From: Scatonaster sp045598705
Lineage (GTDB): Bacteria; Bacillota; Clostridia; Saccharofermentanales; Saccharofermentanaceae
Length of the DNA stretch: 64,000 nucleotides
Assembly (NCBI GenBank): GCA_045598705.1
Contig: JAZLMM010000030.1
Location: 1-64,000, forward strand
Direction: 5' to 3'
Shown here: positions 42,196-51,554 of the stretch, piece after piece
Numbering within the stretch: position 1 is the stretch's first letter
Layout of the letters: each line of letters begins with the position of its first letter
Translations under genes and position numbers: made by a program
Notes under the pieces: model-generated
What the model saw: the letters and a program-made list of their open reading frames with translations, nothing else
Databases searched by the model: none
What the model was told of the DNA's origin: nothing

Positions 42196-44670
42196 ATGGC
42201 CTATTCAACTGACATTGACCGCAAATGGCAAAAGAAATGGGAAGAAACCAAGCTTTATAAATTCGACCCGGACAAGAAGGGTGAGAAACTATATGTGTTG
42301 GAGATGTTCTCCTATCCGAGTGCAGCAAATCTTCACCTCGGACACTGGTACAACTATTCTCTGACCGACTCCTGGTCCCGCATGAAGCGCATGCAGGGAT
42401 ATAACATATTCCATCCGATGGGATTTGACTCTTTCGGTCTGCCGGCTGAGAACTACGCCATTAAGACAGGCATTCATCCGAAGGATTCTACACTTCATAA
42501 TATTGAAATCATGGAACAGCAGCTCAAGAATATGGGTGCAACCTACGATTGGGATTATGAGATTGCAACTTGCAAGCCAGAATACTACAAGTGGAACCAG
42601 TGGATCTTCCTTCGCCTTCTGGAGAAAGGTCTTGCTTACCGCAAGAACGCACCGGTCAACTGGTGCCCAGCCTGCAACACCGTACTTGCGAACGAGCAGG
42701 TCGTAGATGGTGCTTGCGAGCGTTGCCACACAGAAGTTGAGCATAAGAACATGACTCAGTGGTTCTTCAAGATCACGGCTTATGCGCAGGAACTTCTTGA
42801 TTGTCTGCCGCAACTTGACTGGCCGGAGAAGACGAAGAAGATTCAGACCAACTGGATCGGTCGTTCCGAAGGTACACAGGTCTCCTTCCTCTGCGAGAAG
42901 AACAGTGAACGACTGAAGGATGAAGATGGTATCGACCTGAAGCTCTCCGTATTCACCACTCGTGCCGATACCCTCATGGGTGTCTCCTATGTAGTAGTCG
43001 CACCGGAGTCACCGCTTTGCACATTGCTCACTACAGATGATTGCAAGCAGAAAGTCGAGGAATATCAAGCATTCACCAAGAAGGCTTCAGATATCGATAG
43101 AATGTCCACTACCCGTGAGAAGACAGGTGTTTTTACCGGATCTTATGCGATTCATCCAATCACTGGCAAGAAGGTCCCAATCTGGGCATCCGATTACGTA
43201 ATCGCCACCTATGGTACCGGCGTAGTCATGGCTGTTCCGGCTCATGACGAGCGTGACTTCGAGTTCGCCAAGAAGTTCGACCTGCCGATTCAGCGTGTCA
43301 TCGCTTCTGCACCAGATGCAGAGGATGAACTGCCTTTCACTGAGAAAGGTATTCTTGTCAACAGTGGCGAGTTCGATGGTCTCAACTTCAAGACGGCGAT
43401 CGATGCCATTATTGAGAAGCTCAAGCCACAAGGCATGGCAGAAAGAAAGATCAACTATCGTCTGCGTGACTGGCTGATCTCTCGTCAGCGCTACTGGGGA
43501 ACACCGATCCCGGTCGTTCACTGTGAGAAGTGCGGCGTTGTACCGGTACCGGACGACCAGCTCCCTGTTCTGCTCCCATACGATGTAGAATTCCGTCCGG
43601 ATGGTGAATCTCCGCTTGCAAAGTGCGAAGAATTCATGAATACCACTTGCCCGAAGTGCGGTGCACCGGCGAAGCGCGACCCAGATACCATGGATACATT
43701 CGTTGACTCTTCTTGGTATCAGCTCCGCTATCCGGATAATAAGAACGATCAGGCACCATTTGACCGTGAGCTCATCAACAAGATGTGTCCGGTAGATAAG
43801 TATGTCGGCGGTCCAGAGCATGCAGCCATGCATCTGCTCTATACTCGTTTCTTCTGCAAGGCACTCCGTGATATGGGTTATCTTGATTTCGACGAGCCAT
43901 TCACTTCCCTCGTGCACCAGGGCATCATCCTTGGACCGGATGGAAACAGAATGAGTAAGTCTCGTGGAAATACCGTTGCGCCGGATCCATACATTCAGAA
44001 ATATGGTTCAGACGTGTTCAGAACCTATCTCGCTTTCGGCTTTGCTTATACGGATGGTGGTCCGTGGAGCGAGAGCGGACTTCAGGCTATCGTGAAGTTC
44101 ACAGGACGTATCGACCGTCTCGTCGAGGAAGTCTCTTCCATCGCCAAGGGACAGAATCTGCCGACAGATCTTACAGAAGACGATAAGGCACTTCTATACG
44201 CTTTGAACTACACCATCAAGGCGGTCACGACCGACACAGAGAAGTTCCAGTTCAACACATCTATCGCTCGTCTCATGGAACTTCTGAATGCCATCGGCAA
44301 GTATCAGGCATCTGCAAACAAGAACGACGCACTGCTTCGTAGCACTGTGGAGACATTCCTTCTGCTCTACGCACCATATGCACCGCACTTCACCGAGGAG
44401 CTGTGGGAGAGAATGGGCAACGACTACTCCATCTTCAACCAGGCATGGCCGGTATGCGATGAGAGCAAGCTTGTGAAGGATACAGTTGAGATTGCTGTGC
44501 AGATCAACGGCCAAGTGAAGTTCCGCGTGAATATCGCCCCAGATGCTTCATCCGAAGATGTCGAGAAGATTGTAAAGGACGACAGTCATCTCGAAGCAGC
44601 ATTGGCAGGAAGATCTATTGTGAAGTTCATCTACGTCAAGGGTAGACTTGCAAACATCGTAGCCAAGTAA
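42196..44670 (+). CDS. leuS: Leucyl-tRNA synthetase
   Basis: A class I synthetase of 824 residues. The HIGH motif is in NLHLGHWYNYSLTD. A zinc knuckle follows (CPAC and CERC pairs). The CP1 editing domain includes GTGVVMAVPAHDERDFEF, with the Asp that rejects misacylated amino acids. The KMSKS loop is RMSKSRGN. It is monocistronic: an extended -10 promoter in front and a strong terminator behind. Confidence 0.97.
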   Translation: MAYSTDIDRKWQKKWEETKLYKFDPDKKGEKLYVLEMFSYPSAANLHLGHWYNYSLTDSWSRMKRMQGYNIFHPMGFDSFGLPAENYAIKTGIHPKDSTLHNIEIMEQQLKNMGATYDWDYEIATCKPEYYKWNQWIFLRLLEKGLAYRKNAPVNWCPACNTVLANEQVVDGACERCHTEVEHKNMTQWFFKITAYAQELLDCLPQLDWPEKTKKIQTNWIGRSEGTQVSFLCEKNSERLKDEDGIDLKLSVFTTRADTLMGVSYVVVAPESPLCTLLTTDDCKQKVEEYQAFTKKASDIDRMSTTREKTGVFTGSYAIHPITGKKVPIWASDYVIATYGTGVVMAVPAHDERDFEFAKKFDLPIQRVIASAPDAEDELPFTEKGILVNSGEFDGLNFKTAIDAIIEKLKPQGMAERKINYRLRDWLISRQRYWGTPIPVVHCEKCGVVPVPDDQLPVLLPYDVEFRPDGESPLAKCEEFMNTTCPKCGAPAKRDPDTMDTFVDSSWYQLRYPDNKNDQAPFDRELINKMCPVDKYVGGPEHAAMHLLYTRFFCKALRDMGYLDFDEPFTSLVHQGIILGPDGNRMSKSRGNTVAPDPYIQKYGSDVFRTYLAFGFAYTDGGPWSESGLQAIVKFTGRIDRLVEEVSSIAKGQNLPTDLTEDDKALLYALNYTIKAVTTDTEKFQFNTSIARLMELLNAIGKYQASANKNDALLRSTVETFLLLYAPYAPHFTEELWERMGNDYSIFNQAWPVCDESKLVKDTVEIAVQINGQVKFRVNIAPDASSEDVEKIVKDDSHLEAALAGRSIVKFIYVKGRLANIVAK

Positions 44671-44705
44671 GTCCCGTGACACGCTTTCAATCTTAGTAAT
44701 GTATC

Positions 44706-44736
44706 AAGAGGGCATCTCGAAATGAGATGCCCTCTT
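44706..44736 (+). terminator. Intrinsic terminator of leuS
   Basis: A perfect 13-base stem (AAGAGGGCATCTC and its complement) with a five-base loop, followed by TTTT on the plus strand. Confidence 0.9.
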
Positions 44737-44760
44737 TTACTAACAATACGATGTCCCATA

Positions 44761-44853
44761 ATGGAATGTGATCTATTCTCATCCATCAAAGCGTATTTCA
44801 CCAATCTTGGATATACTGTCGACGGCGAAGTCAAAGATATCGACTTACTCGCC
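44761..44853 (+). pseudogene. Remnant of a DUF2161-like gene
   Basis: Thirty-one codons from an ATG encode MECDLFSSIKAYFTNLGYTV and then GEVKDIDLLA. This matches the N-terminus expected of DUF2161 (predicted PD-(D/E)XK nuclease-like) proteins: (E/K)xDLYxPVKxFLxxQGYxVKGEVxxxDVVA. The similarity stops where the convergent GGDEF-EAL gene ends; the frame then reads antisense to that gene. No ribosome binding site precedes it. I read it as a truncated gene left by a deletion. Confidence 0.5.
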
Positions 44854-47370
44854 TCGCTTCGTCCGCTTCTTCATTTGTTGCATGTCAGGGTCTGGTCTAA
44901 CATCAGTAAAATACTTCATCGCGAACTGTTCCGGCGCCAATGGTCGTGAGTAGTAATACCCTTGGAAAATATCTACACCCAGTGCACGGATTCGGGATGC
45001 CTTCTGAGAAGTCTCAATTCCCTCGACACATACAGTCATGCCAATTGTCCTGGTCAGTAGAACGATAGCGGAGATAAAGGATGTATTGAAGCGGTCATCC
45101 TGATCCACAAATGCACGGTCGATCTTAATCTCATCTACTGGGAATTCTCGCAAATAGTTAAAGGAAGAGTAGCCCGTACCGAAGTCATCCAAGGCAATAC
45201 GAATGCCGTTATTACGTAGCTTCACCATATTCTGGCGGCAGATGGCCAGATTCTTCATCAACGTCGTCTCTGTAATCTCCAGAAGGATATTCTTCGGTTG
45301 GAGTTCATATTCGTCAAGAAGTTCAATAACATGGTCTGCAAAATCGATCTTGGCCATATCTTCCGCTGTTACGTTAATATGAACGTAGAAGTCTTTCGAA
45401 ACACCGCTTTCAATCCAGTCATGGCATTGTTTCATGGCCGTACGTAGAATCCATTCACCCAATACACTCATCTGACCGGTTGCATATACTGCAGCAATAA
45501 CCTTCTCTGGGCTAATCAGTTCACCTTGCGGAGAAATCCATCGAAGAAGCGCTTCGCATCCCACGAGTTTCTCTGTACGTGCATCCACCAATGGCTGGAA
45601 ATGCAAGAGGAAATTCTGCCCGTCTTCACGTACAGATTTTGAAATCTGGTATTCGAAATCCATTCTCTCCTTCATCTCCACCTTAAACTGAGGCGTATAG
45701 ATGGAATACGAAAGGTGTGCATCCTGTTTCACTTTATGGAGTGTAATCTCAGCATTGTTAATGAGTTCTTCCGCTTCATTTCCACAAGATGGGAAAAGCG
45801 AGGCGCTCATCGAATAATTCACATACATCGATCCACGGTCGATCTCCATCGGCTCATTGGATTCTTGAAGGATCGCCTTCATTAGATTCTCAACCTGCAC
45901 CCTGGTCGCATTAGGCCACAGAATGCAGAATGTATCCACGCTAATGTGGTAAAGCTCGCATATTCTTGGCATGCTGTCACGGAGTTTCTTCGTCACAGCC
46001 ACAACGATTCGATCGCCCATCTCACGGCCATAACGGTCATTGAAAACATGGAAATCCTTAATGTCAACCAAGATAAATCCGGCAGACAGAATATTGCGAT
46101 CGTGAATCATCGATTCCGCATCTGCTTGCAAACGTTCACGAACCAGAAGGCCCGTCAACGGATTTCTCGACGAATGCTTCTCCACATACTCGCGAACTTC
46201 ATTCATCTGACTTAGGTCAAATATCGTACCAATAATCAGCATCGCTTGCTTGGAACTATCGTAGACTGATTTACCACGGCTCGCCAGCCAGATGATCTCG
46301 CCTCTTTGGCCGTGAACACGGAACTCAATGGAGAAAGCATCCTGCTCGCCATCCACTAGATAGGTAAATGTCTCTACAAAACGTCGCCGATCATCTTCGA
46401 AGAGTTCATCAGCCATTTTACGAATGATATCACCTGAATAGCGAAGCTCCATATCTGGGAAAGCTTCATGGAAATTCGGTGAAAACTCGATCATTTCGCG
46501 CTTCGTATCATAGGTGAAGGTAATCGCTTCCGATCCATCGATAATCAGTTTCTGTAGTGAATTGGTCTTCTTTCTTTCGGTAACATCCATGAAGATACCA
46601 ATCTTATATCTCTTCTGATCCGGTGAAACAAATTGAAACACGCCACAAGAATGAAGCCATACTTCGCCTTCACTCGGTGAAAGCACTCGGAAATCCATGG
46701 AATGTCTTGAGGACTTCGCCTTGATTCCATTGTTATTTAGAACCGATAACAGTACTTCGTGGTCATCCGGATGAACAAGATTCATCACCTCACGCGAAGC
46801 ATGTGAGAGCTCATGGTTAGGAAGATCCACAAGCTGTGCAAGTGAGGAATTGAAGCGACAATGGTCATTACTCTCTTCGTAGCAGAAGAGAAAACCCTCA
46901 ATAGAATCGGAAATCAGTTTATCATACACGATTTCACCAAAACTTGAGGTATAGTCTTCCATCATGCCATAAATCAGTATGTGATTGTCCTTCTTGACCA
47001 TCTGCATACTTACTTTCAGGTGATACATGTCTCCCTTCACAGAGAAGAGATTGTGTTCTAAAGTGACCACCTTCTGATTGGCAGCAACAAGATCATAGAA
47101 GGCTTCTTCGTAGCGAACAGAAATGGCGCGACGTTCTTCAGAATCTGTAAATTCTAAGAAAGCCTCCAGAAGCATATCCTGTGTAGCAACAGGTCCGATA
47201 ATGCCGACCATACCTCGTGAGAAGAAAAAGCGTTTCTCTTTCGGGAAAACAACAAAAGTACAAAGTGAGACCTGTTCCATCAGGCCATTCACTTGCGATA
47301 ATAGTAATGGATCTGAACTGATAGATGCATCAAACAAAGCTGAACTGAAACCAGATTCATCAGCTACCAT
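44845..47370 (-). CDS. PAS - degenerate GGDEF - EAL c-di-GMP signalling protein
   Basis: An 841-residue cytosolic protein. An N-terminal sensory region and at least two PAS-like domains (about 1-390) precede a GGDEF domain (about 420-560) whose active-site motif reads SVDTF instead of GGDEF, so cyclase activity is probably lost. The C-terminal EAL domain keeps CEALLRW, the Asn in HINVTAEDM, LLEITETTL, IALDDFGTGYSS, IKIDRAFV and VEGIETSQ, so it should hydrolyse cyclic di-GMP. It lies 31 bases downstream of rsmI on the same strand. Confidence 0.88.
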   Translation of the reverse strand: MVADESGFSSALFDASISSDPLLLSQVNGLMEQVSLCTFVVFPKEKRFFFSRGMVGIIGPVATQDMLLEAFLEFTDSEERRAISVRYEEAFYDLVAANQKVVTLEHNLFSVKGDMYHLKVSMQMVKKDNHILIYGMMEDYTSSFGEIVYDKLISDSIEGFLFCYEESNDHCRFNSSLAQLVDLPNHELSHASREVMNLVHPDDHEVLLSVLNNNGIKAKSSRHSMDFRVLSPSEGEVWLHSCGVFQFVSPDQKRYKIGIFMDVTERKKTNSLQKLIIDGSEAITFTYDTKREMIEFSPNFHEAFPDMELRYSGDIIRKMADELFEDDRRRFVETFTYLVDGEQDAFSIEFRVHGQRGEIIWLASRGKSVYDSSKQAMLIIGTIFDLSQMNEVREYVEKHSSRNPLTGLLVRERLQADAESMIHDRNILSAGFILVDIKDFHVFNDRYGREMGDRIVVAVTKKLRDSMPRICELYHISVDTFCILWPNATRVQVENLMKAILQESNEPMEIDRGSMYVNYSMSASLFPSCGNEAEELINNAEITLHKVKQDAHLSYSIYTPQFKVEMKERMDFEYQISKSVREDGQNFLLHFQPLVDARTEKLVGCEALLRWISPQGELISPEKVIAAVYATGQMSVLGEWILRTAMKQCHDWIESGVSKDFYVHINVTAEDMAKIDFADHVIELLDEYELQPKNILLEITETTLMKNLAICRQNMVKLRNNGIRIALDDFGTGYSSFNYLREFPVDEIKIDRAFVDQDDRFNTSFISAIVLLTRTIGMTVCVEGIETSQKASRIRALGVDIFQGYYYSRPLAPEQFAMKYFTDVRPDPDMQQMKKRTKRGE

Positions 47371-47401
47371 ACGTATCTCTCCCCACTTTAGTCTACGTAT
47401 A

Positions 47402-48238
47402 TTATTTTACCATTTTCAGCACCTCATCGTATAGTGCTTTTTTGCTCTCCCCCCACTCTTCTGCGAGTTTTTTTGCAATTTCTTTCGTAGATAAGCCTTC
47501 TTGACTCAATTCAAGGATGCGGGCCTGACGTTGTTCCGGTTCAAGCACGATCTTCTCTTCCCGTTGACTTGCGCCTTCTAACACCAATACGAATTCGCCT
47601 TTAGGCGGCACTTCTTCGAAATGACGGATTAATTCATCAATCGTTCCACGCACCACCTGTTCGAACTTCTTAGTAAGTTCGCGAGCCGCAACCGCGCGAC
47701 GGCTATCGTTTCCCGCCTCAGCAAGATCAGTAAGAGTACGCATCAGACGATGTGGGGCTTCATATAGGATGGTCGTGGTAGTCATCGACGAAACGGCAGC
47801 AATCCGTGCCTTGCGTTCTTTCGATTCGACTGGGAGGAAGCCTTCAAAATAATAATGACGTGTATCCAGACCAGACAGCACAAGTGCAGTAATCCCAGCA
47901 ACCGGTCCTGGTACAGCTGTTACCGGAATATCTTCTTCTATACAACGTTTGACCAGATCCTCGCCTGGATCAGAAATGCTTGGCATACCTGCATCAGAAA
48001 CCAATGCAACCTCAGCGCCCTCTTTCAACCGTGCTATCAATTTATCTCCAGCAGCAGCCTTGTTGTGTTCGTGATAGCTCATGAGCTTCGCAGAAATATT
48101 GAAATGCGAAAGAAGCAATCCCGTTCTTCTTGTATCCTCACAGGCAACTAACTCCACGTTCTGCAACACCTCAATGGCACGTGAAGACAGATCCTGCATA
48201 TTTCCTATTGGTGTTCCGACTAAGTAAAGCATATTCAA
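47402..48238 (-). CDS. rsmI: 16S rRNA (cytidine-1402-2'-O)-methyltransferase RsmI
   Basis: RsmI methylates C1402 in the decoding centre of 16S rRNA. Tetrapyrrole-methylase-fold motifs are GTPIGNMQDLSSRA, EDTRRTGLLLSHF, SDAGMPSISDPGEDLV and VPGPVAGITALVLSGL. The 278 residues match the family. It overlaps the upstream methyltransferase gene by four bases (ATGA). Confidence 0.95.
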   Translation of the reverse strand: MNMLYLVGTPIGNMQDLSSRAIEVLQNVELVACEDTRRTGLLLSHFNISAKLMSYHEHNKAAAGDKLIARLKEGAEVALVSDAGMPSISDPGEDLVKRCIEEDIPVTAVPGPVAGITALVLSGLDTRHYYFEGFLPVESKERKARIAAVSSMTTTTILYEAPHRLMRTLTDLAEAGNDSRRAVAARELTKKFEQVVRGTIDELIRHFEEVPPKGEFVLVLEGASQREEKIVLEPEQRQARILELSQEGLSTKEIAKKLAEEWGESKKALYDEVLKMVK

Positions 48239-49011
48239 TCCTCAAAATAGATTTTGCGAAGTGCAGGGGTATATTCTCGATTTGCATCCCGAATGATAAG
48301 TGGTGGCGTAATGACCGTTCCCGGAAGTTTTCCTCCCTTTCTCGCCTGAAGCAGGTACAGCGTCGCTTCGCTTTCTTCATATGGGTGTACAAATGTAATT
48401 CTCTTGGGTATAAGGTTGTGCACCAAGCAAGCTTTCATCACACTGGTCAAAGTCTGTGCACGGTTCACGAGAAAGAGATTGCCTGTAGACGTCAACATAG
48501 ATGCTGCACAGGCAATAAAATCTTCTACTGATCCATGCATAGCAAATCTAGCTTCTAACAGTTTCTCTGTATGCCTTACCGTTGACGTAACGGGTCCTGC
48601 ATCAGCTTTCTGATATGGTGGATTCATAAAAACTGCATCATAGGAGTTTTTCGGAAGATCTTCCGTCGGCAACTCACGAAGATCAAGTTGAAACCCTCTC
48701 ATACGATCTTCCAAATGATTCAGTTGAATATTCTTCTTATATAGCGCTGCCGCTTGTTCCTGCCGTTCGACGCCATCGATTCGGAGGTCCTTTCTTCGCG
48801 CAGCCAGAAGAATGGATGCTGCCCCACAGTTGGTACCCAACTCCAGTACGCGCAATGGGCGCGATTTACTGATTCGAAGATTGGAAGACGTAAACCAGGA
48901 AAGCAGCACGGTATCCTCACCGAAGCAGAATCCATCCGGATCCTGTATCAGGCGGAACCCGCCACGCCCCAAATCTTCACATGTTTCTTCACATGGAATA
49001 ATGTCTTTCAC
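48235..49011 (-). CDS. YabB/TrmN6-type adenine N6-methyltransferase
   Basis: A 258-residue class I SAM-dependent methyltransferase with the N6-adenine motif NPPY (FMNPPYQKAD) and a glycine-rich SAM loop (VLELGTNCGAASILLA). The family includes tRNA1(Val) A37 methyltransferase TrmN6, and it regularly precedes rsmI in Firmicutes. The start is a GTG after AAAGGAG; a longer ATG frame reaches back across the ferredoxin terminator and is rejected. The exact RNA target is inferred. Confidence 0.85.
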   Translation of the reverse strand: MKDIIPCEETCEDLGRGGFRLIQDPDGFCFGEDTVLLSWFTSSNLRISKSRPLRVLELGTNCGAASILLAARRKDLRIDGVERQEQAAALYKKNIQLNHLEDRMRGFQLDLRELPTEDLPKNSYDAVFMNPPYQKADAGPVTSTVRHTEKLLEARFAMHGSVEDFIACAASMLTSTGNLFLVNRAQTLTSVMKACLVHNLIPKRITFVHPYEESEATLYLLQARKGGKLPGTVITPPLIIRDANREYTPALRKIYFED

Positions 49012-49033
49012 AATCTTCTCCTTTATATGAAAA

Positions 49034-49069
49034 GAGACCTGCTCCCGTATAAACGGGACCAGATCCCTC
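49034..49069 (-). terminator. Probable terminator of the ferredoxin gene
   Basis: A hairpin with a perfect TCCCGT/ACGGGA core around TTAT, extended by further pairs with mismatches, is followed by TTTT on the minus strand. It lies between the ferredoxin stop and the methyltransferase start. Confidence 0.55.
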
Positions 49070-49094
49070 AATCTTTCAAATCATGATAGCACGA

Positions 49095-49265
49095 TCAGCC
49101 TTGGGAAATTGCACCAGCCGGGCAAGCAGCCTCACAAGAGCCGCACTCAAGACAAAGATCAGGATTGATCTCGTACTTTCCATCACCCTGAGCGATAGCG
49201 CCTACTGGGCACTCGCCTTCACAGGATCCGCAAGAAAGACATGCATCAGAAATAACATATGCCAT
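49095..49265 (-). CDS. 2[4Fe-4S] ferredoxin
   Basis: A 56-residue clostridial-type ferredoxin starting MAYVISDACLSCGSCEGECP, with a GGAGG site nine bases before the ATG. The two CxxCxxCxxxCP motifs are complete: CLSCGSCEGECP and CLECGSCEAACP, one for each cluster. These small proteins carry electrons between enzymes such as pyruvate:ferredoxin oxidoreductase and hydrogenase. It is a separate unit between ricT and the methyltransferase gene. Confidence 0.95.
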   Translation of the reverse strand: MAYVISDACLSCGSCEGECPVGAIAQGDGKYEINPDLCLECGSCEAACPAGAISQG

Positions 49266-49345
49266 AGGATTGATCCTCCTTCTTTTAGTCTACGAACTCA
49301 TTAAACACTATTTTCGAATATTTGTAAATACAAGAACTTGATCAA

Positions 49346-50218
49346 TTAATCCCTTTTATCTTGCTGGGATTTCTTCTTTGGACTTTCTTGTTTACATTGT
49401 GGTTGCGGCGGATTGACTAGAGAAACTTCCGAAGCGTCAAACACCTCCATCTCTGTCTCCTCATCTTTCTCTAAGCGAACCGTTACCTTCTCTTTCAGAA
49501 GATCGGAATAAATCACAACACCAATACCACTTGGTGTCTTGACCTTCTTACCTACCTTAGGCACACGCTTATTGGCGTCTTCATAAGCCGCCTGTTCATA
49601 AGAAAGACAACACATCAGACGACCACAAGTACCGGTAAGCTTAGTCGGATTCAGTGAAAGTCCTTGGTCTTTGGCCATACGAACAGTGACTGGTAGGAAC
49701 TGATCCAGATAGGAGCAACAGCAAAGCTCTCTGCCACAAATGCCAAGTCCGCCAACCATCTTCGCCTGTTCACGGGAACCAATCTGGCGAAGTTCAATTC
49801 GCTGATGGAAGCAAGCGGTCAGATCCTTGACCAGTTCACGGAAATCTACACGTTTCTCCGCGGTGAAGTAGAAAGTCAGCTTCTTCCCGTCAAACGAATA
49901 GACGGCTTCCACAAGTGTCATAGGAAGTTGGTGCTTCTCAATCAATGTTAAGCATTTCTTGAAGGCGATATCCTCACGTTCACGTTTATCGTGATAATGT
50001 TCCATCTCCTTATCCGTTGCAAAACGCAAGACTGGAAGAATATTCTCATCGATTTTCTCATCCGGAATATCGAAAGGTTCATCCACGACAAATGCAATAT
50101 CATATCCCAATGCAGTATTCACCATCACCGCATCGCCGACCTTCAGTTTCAGATCTCCGGTCAGGAAACGATATGGTTTACCCGCATCGTGGAATCGCAA
50201 ATTTACAACTCTAGCCAT
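49346..50218 (-). CDS. ricT: RicT (YaaT), PSP1-domain protein of the RicAFT complex
   Basis: RicT forms an iron-sulphur complex with RicA and RicF that stimulates RNase Y-dependent mRNA processing in Bacillus. The PSP1 domain contains the conserved cysteines in GICGRELCCCSYL and GTCGRLMCCLSYE. A Lys/Gln-rich tail (about 25 residues) follows the domain. The gene overlaps holB by eight bases, the classical holB-yaaT pair. Confidence 0.93.
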   Translation of the reverse strand: MARVVNLRFHDAGKPYRFLTGDLKLKVGDAVMVNTALGYDIAFVVDEPFDIPDEKIDENILPVLRFATDKEMEHYHDKREREDIAFKKCLTLIEKHQLPMTLVEAVYSFDGKKLTFYFTAEKRVDFRELVKDLTACFHQRIELRQIGSREQAKMVGGLGICGRELCCCSYLDQFLPVTVRMAKDQGLSLNPTKLTGTCGRLMCCLSYEQAAYEDANKRVPKVGKKVKTPSGIGVVIYSDLLKEKVTVRLEKDEETEMEVFDASEVSLVNPPQPQCKQESPKKKSQQDKRD

Positions 50219-51221
50219 TACTTAACTCCTTCTTCAATGCCAGAAGCATCCGGCACACCATGATCTCGAAATTGCCATTGGCCTTGAAGGCTTTCGCCGC
50301 CTCCGTCAGTACTACGCTACTTCTGCCGATCTTGGCTAAGGTCAGCTTATGTTTTCGAATCACGCTAATCATCTTATCTTTTTTATCGGCATCATGCAAG
50401 CGTTCAGACTTCGGGTCGGCAATGGTAATCGCCATTTCGTCGAGAATCATATTCATGAGTGCAAGAAGATCTACAAAGTGCTCTTTCTCGTCCTCAAAGA
50501 AAGAATAGGTATCCGTAAGCAGTTCCGTCCTGGTCATCTCTGGCAATCGCAAAATCAAATTTGTCAGTTCTTCCCAATCATTCACCAACCAAGTTGACTG
50601 AGAGAGGTTCATGGCGTATCCAATCACACCACCAGAGAATCTTGCAAACAAAGTAGCTTCATCCGGAAGAATCTCCGAGTCTTTCTGCATCAGTACACGT
50701 ACCACTTCCTCTTCCGTATTGGGAATGAGTCGAACCGAGACAGTACGGGACAGAATCGTCGGCAGAAGCTTCGATTCATCCGAAACCGTCAAAATAAAAA
50801 CTACATGAGCGGGTGGCTCTTCCAATGTCTTGAGGAGGGCATTCTGTCCTTCTTCCGCAAGTCCGTCCGCATCGATAAGATAGACCTTTCGCGAAGCAAT
50901 CTGTGCCATAATGCCTACATCAGAAAGAATCTTCAAGCGAACATCTGCAACCTTGATATTCTTCTCACCTGAATCGAGTAAGAGTTCGCGATAATCCGGA
51001 TGGGTATGCTCGCGCATATATACGCAGTTGGGGCAGGTACCACAACCGCCATTTTCCGTTGGATGCGAACAGAGAAGTCCTTTGGCAAACTCTCTGCCCA
51101 ATGTCTTCTTGCCGATGCCAGATGGACCAATCAATAGAAAAGCATGCCCCGGTTGCCCAACAAGTGGCACGCCGAGGCGCTTCTTGGCTTCATATTGTCC
51201 AATCAGTTCAGAAAAACCCAT
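50211..51221 (-). CDS. holB: DNA polymerase III delta' subunit HolB
   Basis: HolB belongs to the clamp loader that opens the beta clamp. The AAA+ Walker A motif is GPSGIGKKTLGREFAKG. The zinc-binding module is visible as CxxxxxxxGCGTCPNC. The SRC motif reads SRTVSVRL, so Arg is retained but Cys is replaced; this is common for HolB, which does not hydrolyse ATP. The 336-residue length fits. It lies three bases after darA. Confidence 0.93.
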   Translation of the reverse strand: MGFSELIGQYEAKKRLGVPLVGQPGHAFLLIGPSGIGKKTLGREFAKGLLCSHPTENGGCGTCPNCVYMREHTHPDYRELLLDSGEKNIKVADVRLKILSDVGIMAQIASRKVYLIDADGLAEEGQNALLKTLEEPPAHVVFILTVSDESKLLPTILSRTVSVRLIPNTEEEVVRVLMQKDSEILPDEATLFARFSGGVIGYAMNLSQSTWLVNDWEELTNLILRLPEMTRTELLTDTYSFFEDEKEHFVDLLALMNMILDEMAITIADPKSERLHDADKKDKMISVIRKHKLTLAKIGRSSVVLTEAAKAFKANGNFEIMVCRMLLALKKELSNG

Positions 51222-51224
51222 AGA

Positions 51225-51554
51225 TTACATCTTCTCAAACTGCTCAACCGGCACCACAAATACCGTTGCACCACCGACGGTCACATCAACCGGATAAGGC
51301 GCATAGGAGGTACCCATGGCAGAAGGCATCACGTTCGTATTGATCGCTGACTGTCTGCTGGAAGAATACTTACGAATCAAATCCAGTACTTCCGAACATT
51401 TTTCAGCTTCCACAACAATCATCAATGTCGTATTACCGGAACGAAGAAATCCTCCGGATGAATTCAGTTTCGTCACACGGAATCCAGCCTTATTCAATTC
51501 AGCCATCAGGCGGGGTGTATCCTCATCATGTACGATTGCAAATACAAGTTTCAT
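51225..51554 (-). CDS. darA: DarA (YaaQ/PstA), cyclic di-AMP receptor protein
   Basis: A 109-residue PII-like protein. It begins MKLVFAIVHDEDTPRLMAEL and has the nucleotide-binding GGFLRSGNTTLMI segment. In Bacillus and Staphylococcus it binds c-di-AMP; its output is unknown. It overlaps tmk by four bases and precedes holB in the standard order. yaaR, found between darA and holB in Bacillus, is missing here. Confidence 0.93.
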   Translation of the reverse strand: MKLVFAIVHDEDTPRLMAELNKAGFRVTKLNSSGGFLRSGNTTLMIVVEAEKCSEVLDLIRKYSSSRQSAINTNVMPSAMGTSYAPYPVDVTVGGATVFVVPVEQFEKM

